Assembly (NCBI GenBank): GCA_937952445.1
Contig: CALGAA010000297.1
Coordinates: forward strand, 1-16,358
Direction: 5' to 3'
Length of the DNA stretch: 16,358 bases
Source: an uncultured Bacteroidota bacterium
GTDB taxonomy: Bacteria > Bacteroidota > Bacteroidia > Chitinophagales > Saprospiraceae
The notes beneath the pieces are model-generated. The model searched no databases, was not told where the DNA came from, and worked only from the letters and a program-made list of their open reading frames with translations. The position numbers were made by a program, and so were the translations under genes. Positions 14,384-16,358 of the stretch are shown one piece after another; position 1 is the first letter of the stretch; every line of letters begins with the position of its first letter.

Positions 14384-16358
14384 ATGAGAATAATTGTACT
14401 TCTTTTTGGATTTACTATGGCTGTGTGGACTGCTCATGCGCAGGTGGGAAGTTCGTGTCTTGAACCCATTCATCTGGATTCTCTGAGCAATGTATGCTCG
14501 GATCACGGAGAGTACGATCTGGGAGCGCAAGGTGATTCAGGTATTCCTCACCCTACGTGCTATCCAGCGGGATCTGGGACGAAAGATATGTGGTTTTCAT
14601 TCCAACCTGTATTTCGGAATATCAACATCGTTATCCGGGGGCAATCGCGGCTGGGAAATGCCAGCACCCTCTTAAATCCCCAGATGGTGGTGTACGAAGG
14701 TGAATGCAACGACCTGGAGGCGGTAGCCTGTATTTCCGATGCACAATCCTATCATTTTGTGGAGCTAACTGTGGGCGACCTGGAACCAGGAAAAATGTAC
14801 TACATCCGAGTAAGTTCCCGCACAAATAACAACGGAAAATTCCAACTGTGCATCGACAATTTTCAGTTTTCACCCGATTATTCTTCCGATTGCCGTGATG
14901 CAACGATCTTATGTGATAAGGAGACCATTACGGTCGATTTATTGAGCGGAACAGGAGATGTGCAGGATGAGGCGGATGGGACATGTCTGGATACCGATCC
15001 ATTGACCGGTCGGGATGATGGGAATTCAGAATCGTCGAGCGTTTGGTTTCGTTGGATCGCCCGCAACGATGGAAACCTAACCTTCACCCTGGATCCAATT
15101 AATCCAGTTGATGATCTTGATTTTGCTGTTTTTGAATTGCCTGGAGGAGTGAATGATTGCGGCAATAAAATACTTCTGCGTTGTATGGCCTCGGGTGAAA
15201 ACGTCGGAGCTCCTTTTGATGAGTGGCGCGTGTGTACTGGTGCGACAGGTCTCAGGGAAGGTGAAACGCATACAAGTGAGCAACGGGGATGTCAACCCGG
15301 CAATACCAATTTTTTGGCTCCACTTGAAATGGAAGAGGGCAAAGCCTATGCTTTGCTGGTGAATAATTACAGTCAGTCCGGCTCAGGATTTCGGCTGGAG
15401 GGGGGGGGAAGCGGTGAGTTTGCCGGTCCGGAGGCGAATATCATTTTCCTTTCCGAAAAACCGGTCTATTGCCCCGATGAAGAGATCCGGTTCTATGCCG
15501 AAGATATTAGCGGGAGTGGGGCTATCACGGAATACAATTGGGTTTATTCGGGTGCTGAAACGTCCGGAGAATTGGATGGTGCCGGGCCGCACTCCATCTC
15601 CTTTCCATCCGGGGGTACCAAACCGATTATCCTGAATCTTGAAAGCGATATTGGGTGTATTACCTCGCTGGATACAGCTGTTGTGGTCGAGGATGTGATT
15701 CAGATCGACGCGACAATCGATTCGATTTCGTGTCATGGATATGACGATGGTCGAATCGAAGTTTCATATGATTCTCCTTCTACAGTTACTTCGTCTTTTT
15801 GGATGGATGGATCGATCGAATCTGTGCGAACGGATCTTGGTCCCGGTGAGTATACATTTACGGTCCGAAACGAACGCGGATGTTCCAATTCCGCCACCTT
15901 TCAACTCGAGCAACCTTTACCCATTGAAATTGAACAAATTTTGACCTTGGCCTCTTGCGGTGGGGGGCAGGATGGGAGCATCCAACTCCAGGTGACCGGT
16001 ACATTTAGCCCTTTTGAATTTGACTTTGGGGATGGCGAAGGTTTTCGTGAATCCAATCTCAAAGAGAATATTCCGGCGGGGATTTACCCCGTTTCTGTCC
16101 GGGACAACATGGGATGTGAAGAAGATACCCTCGTATTGTTGAGTGAGATTGATCTCAATCTGGACCCTTCTATTTTAATTGAACCCCGCTGTTATGGGCT
16201 CTCGGATGGAAATGTTGAAATTATCGTTGAGGGGGGGCAAAGCCCATACGAATTTGATTTCGATACAACTGGTCATTTTACGCCAAATAATCGTTTCGAT
16301 AACCTTCCAGCCGGAACCTACATTGTGGCAATTCGTGATGGAGATCAGTGCACAGCGT
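14384..16358 (+). CDS. Exported SprB-repeat surface protein, T9SS/gliding type (3' end outside window)
   Basis: An open frame of 658 codons from ATG 14384 to the window edge. Residues 1-19 are a signal peptide (MRIIVLLFGFTMAVW.. AHA|Q). Residues about 24-345 appear to be two beta-rich domains with several Cys. One PKD/Ig-like segment begins YCPDEEIRFYAED (about 355-437). Then at least three SprB repeats (PF13573) start at Cys450 (CHGYDDG), Cys525 (CGGGQDG) and Cys603 (CYGLSDG), 75 and 78 residues apart, each closing with a form of PAGxYxVxVRD..GC. Proteins of this build are exported by Sec and then the type IX system, carry a C-terminal sorting domain (here beyond the window), and act as adhesins or in gliding. 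A run of nine G at 15400-15408 is in frame in this copy. Confidence 0.88.
   Translation, partial: MRIIVLLFGFTMAVWTAHAQVGSSCLEPIHLDSLSNVCSDHGEYDLGAQGDSGIPHPTCYPAGSGTKDMWFSFQPVFRNINIVIRGQSRLGNASTLLNPQMVVYEGECNDLEAVACISDAQSYHFVELTVGDLEPGKMYYIRVSSRTNNNGKFQLCIDNFQFSPDYSSDCRDATILCDKETITVDLLSGTGDVQDEADGTCLDTDPLTGRDDGNSESSSVWFRWIARNDGNLTFTLDPINPVDDLDFAVFELPGGVNDCGNKILLRCMASGENVGAPFDEWRVCTGATGLREGETHTSEQRGCQPGNTNFLAPLEMEEGKAYALLVNNYSQSGSGFRLEGGGSGEFAGPEANIIFLSEKPVYCPDEEIRFYAEDISGSGAITEYNWVYSGAETSGELDGAGPHSISFPSGGTKPIILNLESDIGCITSLDTAVVVEDVIQIDATIDSISCHGYDDGRIEVSYDSPSTVTSSFWMDGSIESVRTDLGPGEYTFTVRNERGCSNSATFQLEQPLPIEIEQILTLASCGGGQDGSIQLQVTGTFSPFEFDFGDGEGFRESNLKENIPAGIYPVSVRDNMGCEEDTLVLLSEIDLNLDPSILIEPRCYGLSDGNVEIIVEGGQSPYEFDFDTTGHFTPNNRFDNLPAGTYIVAIRDGDQCTA

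Noticed and set aside
1..16358. tRNA, rRNA, CRISPR, transposase or integrase
   Set aside because: No cloverleaf, rRNA-like stretch, regularly spaced direct repeats or recombinase motifs were seen on either strand.

Overview
The window looks like chromosomal DNA of a Bacteroidota member, probably from the Saprospiria/Lewinella-like or a related marine group. The evidence is an SprB-repeat surface protein of the type IX secretion kind, promoter motifs matching the Bacteroidota -7 consensus TAnnTTTG, A-rich start regions that mostly lack a good Shine-Dalgarno, an SGSH-like sulfatase, and a DUF1080 protein beside a Tat-exported sugar isomerase-like protein. The phylum call is firm; the lower rank is inference.

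Layout. 1-2277: the 3' end of a dienelactone hydrolase, a secreted DUF1080 (3-keto-disaccharide hydrolase-like) protein, and a convergent Tat-exported TIM-barrel sugar isomerase/epimerase-like protein. 2574-7328: a methionine/sulfur cluster. An OsmC-metZ pair is read leftwards with a 4-base GTGA overlap. From the same intergenic region metY is read rightwards behind a SAM-I riboswitch and is followed by a hairpin terminator and metX. 7436-10933: a full-length two-domain-plus-BCCP pyruvate carboxylase. 11209-12204: a convergent GT2 glycosyltransferase with a C-terminal nucleotide-binding-like domain. 12569-14017: an exported Cys-type sulfatase. 14384-16358: the 5' part of a large exported protein with a PKD/Ig-like region and at least three SprB repeats, still open at the window end.

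How they fit together. Pyruvate carboxylase makes oxaloacetate, the precursor of aspartate and homoserine. MetX acetylates homoserine. MetY and perhaps MetZ then add sulfide to give homocysteine, the precursor of methionine and SAM, and SAM feeds back on metY through the riboswitch. The flanking genes suggest polysaccharide and glycoside breakdown (DUF1080, isomerase, sulfatase) and surface or gliding functions.

The most striking point is in the metY leader. A perfect 13-base inverted repeat pairs the region just after the riboswitch with the metY start codon and its A-rich upstream sequence, so translation control by start-codon masking is likely. Other points are the translational coupling of OsmC to MetZ, overlapping divergent promoters, a dispersed 23-24-base intergenic repeat, and a run of nine G within the SprB-repeat gene. 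I saw no mobile element, CRISPR array, tRNA or rRNA, and nothing I would call a wholly new system.
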